Source: Chlamydiota bacterium
Lineage (GTDB): Bacteria > Chlamydiota > Chlamydiia > Chlamydiales > Rhabdochlamydiaceae
DNA: 6,112 nucleotides
NCBI GenBank assembly: GCA_016866585.1
Contig: VGMB01000101.1
Location: forward strand, 1-6,112
Direction: 5' to 3'
Shown: positions 6,040 to 6,112 of the stretch, one piece after another
How the letters are laid out: the number at the start of each line of letters is the position of its first letter
How positions within the stretch are numbered: the stretch's first letter is position 1
Notes under the pieces: generated by a model
The model's database searches: none
The model's input: only the letters and a program-made list of their open reading frames with translations
Told to the model about the DNA's origin: nothing
Program-made: the position numbers and the translations under genes

Positions 6040-6044
6040 CCCCC
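6040..6044 (-). promoter_or_regulatory. Ribosome binding site that fixes the TTG start of the ABC exporter
   Basis: GGGGG on the minus strand ends six bases before the TTG at 6033-6031. An ATG overlaps just upstream (GTGATTAGC side, complement of 6045-6047) but is in another frame and stops after a few codons. The in-frame ATT directly before TTG would place the ribosome binding site too close. Hence TTG is the best start. Confidence 0.6.
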
Positions 6045-6112
6045 ATGTGATTAGCTAAGATCTTATGAAGTACTTAGTATTGAAACGATGCTAAACCACT
6101 AATAACCAGGGC

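Overview
The window is AT-rich and looks like a stretch of chromosome from an intracellular or host-associated bacterium. My best guess is an environmental member of the Chlamydiota. The grounds are a large protein with an F-box-like segment and degenerate ankyrin-like repeats, a membrane-anchored kinase-like protein, decayed IS607 and IS3 fragments, and an MdlB/MsbA-type ABC exporter of a kind common in intracellular bacteria. No rRNA or other lineage marker is present, so Legionella-like or Rickettsiales-like hosts cannot be excluded from sequence reading alone.

Layout. Positions 1-352 hold the possible 3' end of an unidentified reading frame (3-152) and a noncoding stretch with one GC-rich hairpin. 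Positions 353-899 are an insertion-sequence graveyard. On the plus strand is the N-terminal part of an IS607-type serine recombinase, carrying an in-frame stop and cut off before its end. It runs directly into the start of an IS3-type transposase OrfA on the minus strand, with its ribosome binding site and a probable terminal repeat. A hairpin terminator (933-959) then closes a 625-residue minus-strand gene (952-2829). This is the most interesting gene here: an F-box-like segment is followed by about six divergent 29-33-residue helical repeats, which suggests a secreted host-interaction protein.

The 545-base gap 2830-3374 separates that gene from a divergently transcribed kinase-like gene. 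It is AT-rich, contains an imperfect inverted repeat in the probable leader of the repeat gene, and may contain a short relic of an ADP-ribosyltransferase C-terminus (3099-3179). The kinase-like gene (3375-4247, plus) encodes an N-terminal membrane anchor and a recognisable glycine loop, lysine, Asp...Asn and metal-site Asp, but a non-standard catalytic loop. It converges, with only 16 bases between stop codons, on a complete ABC exporter half-transporter (4264-6033, minus) that starts at TTG behind a GGGGG ribosome binding site.

The three intact genes are not in one operon: repeat protein and kinase diverge, kinase and exporter converge. Nothing in the sequence shows that they act together. 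The shared theme is host interaction and envelope function next to a transposon insertion hot spot.
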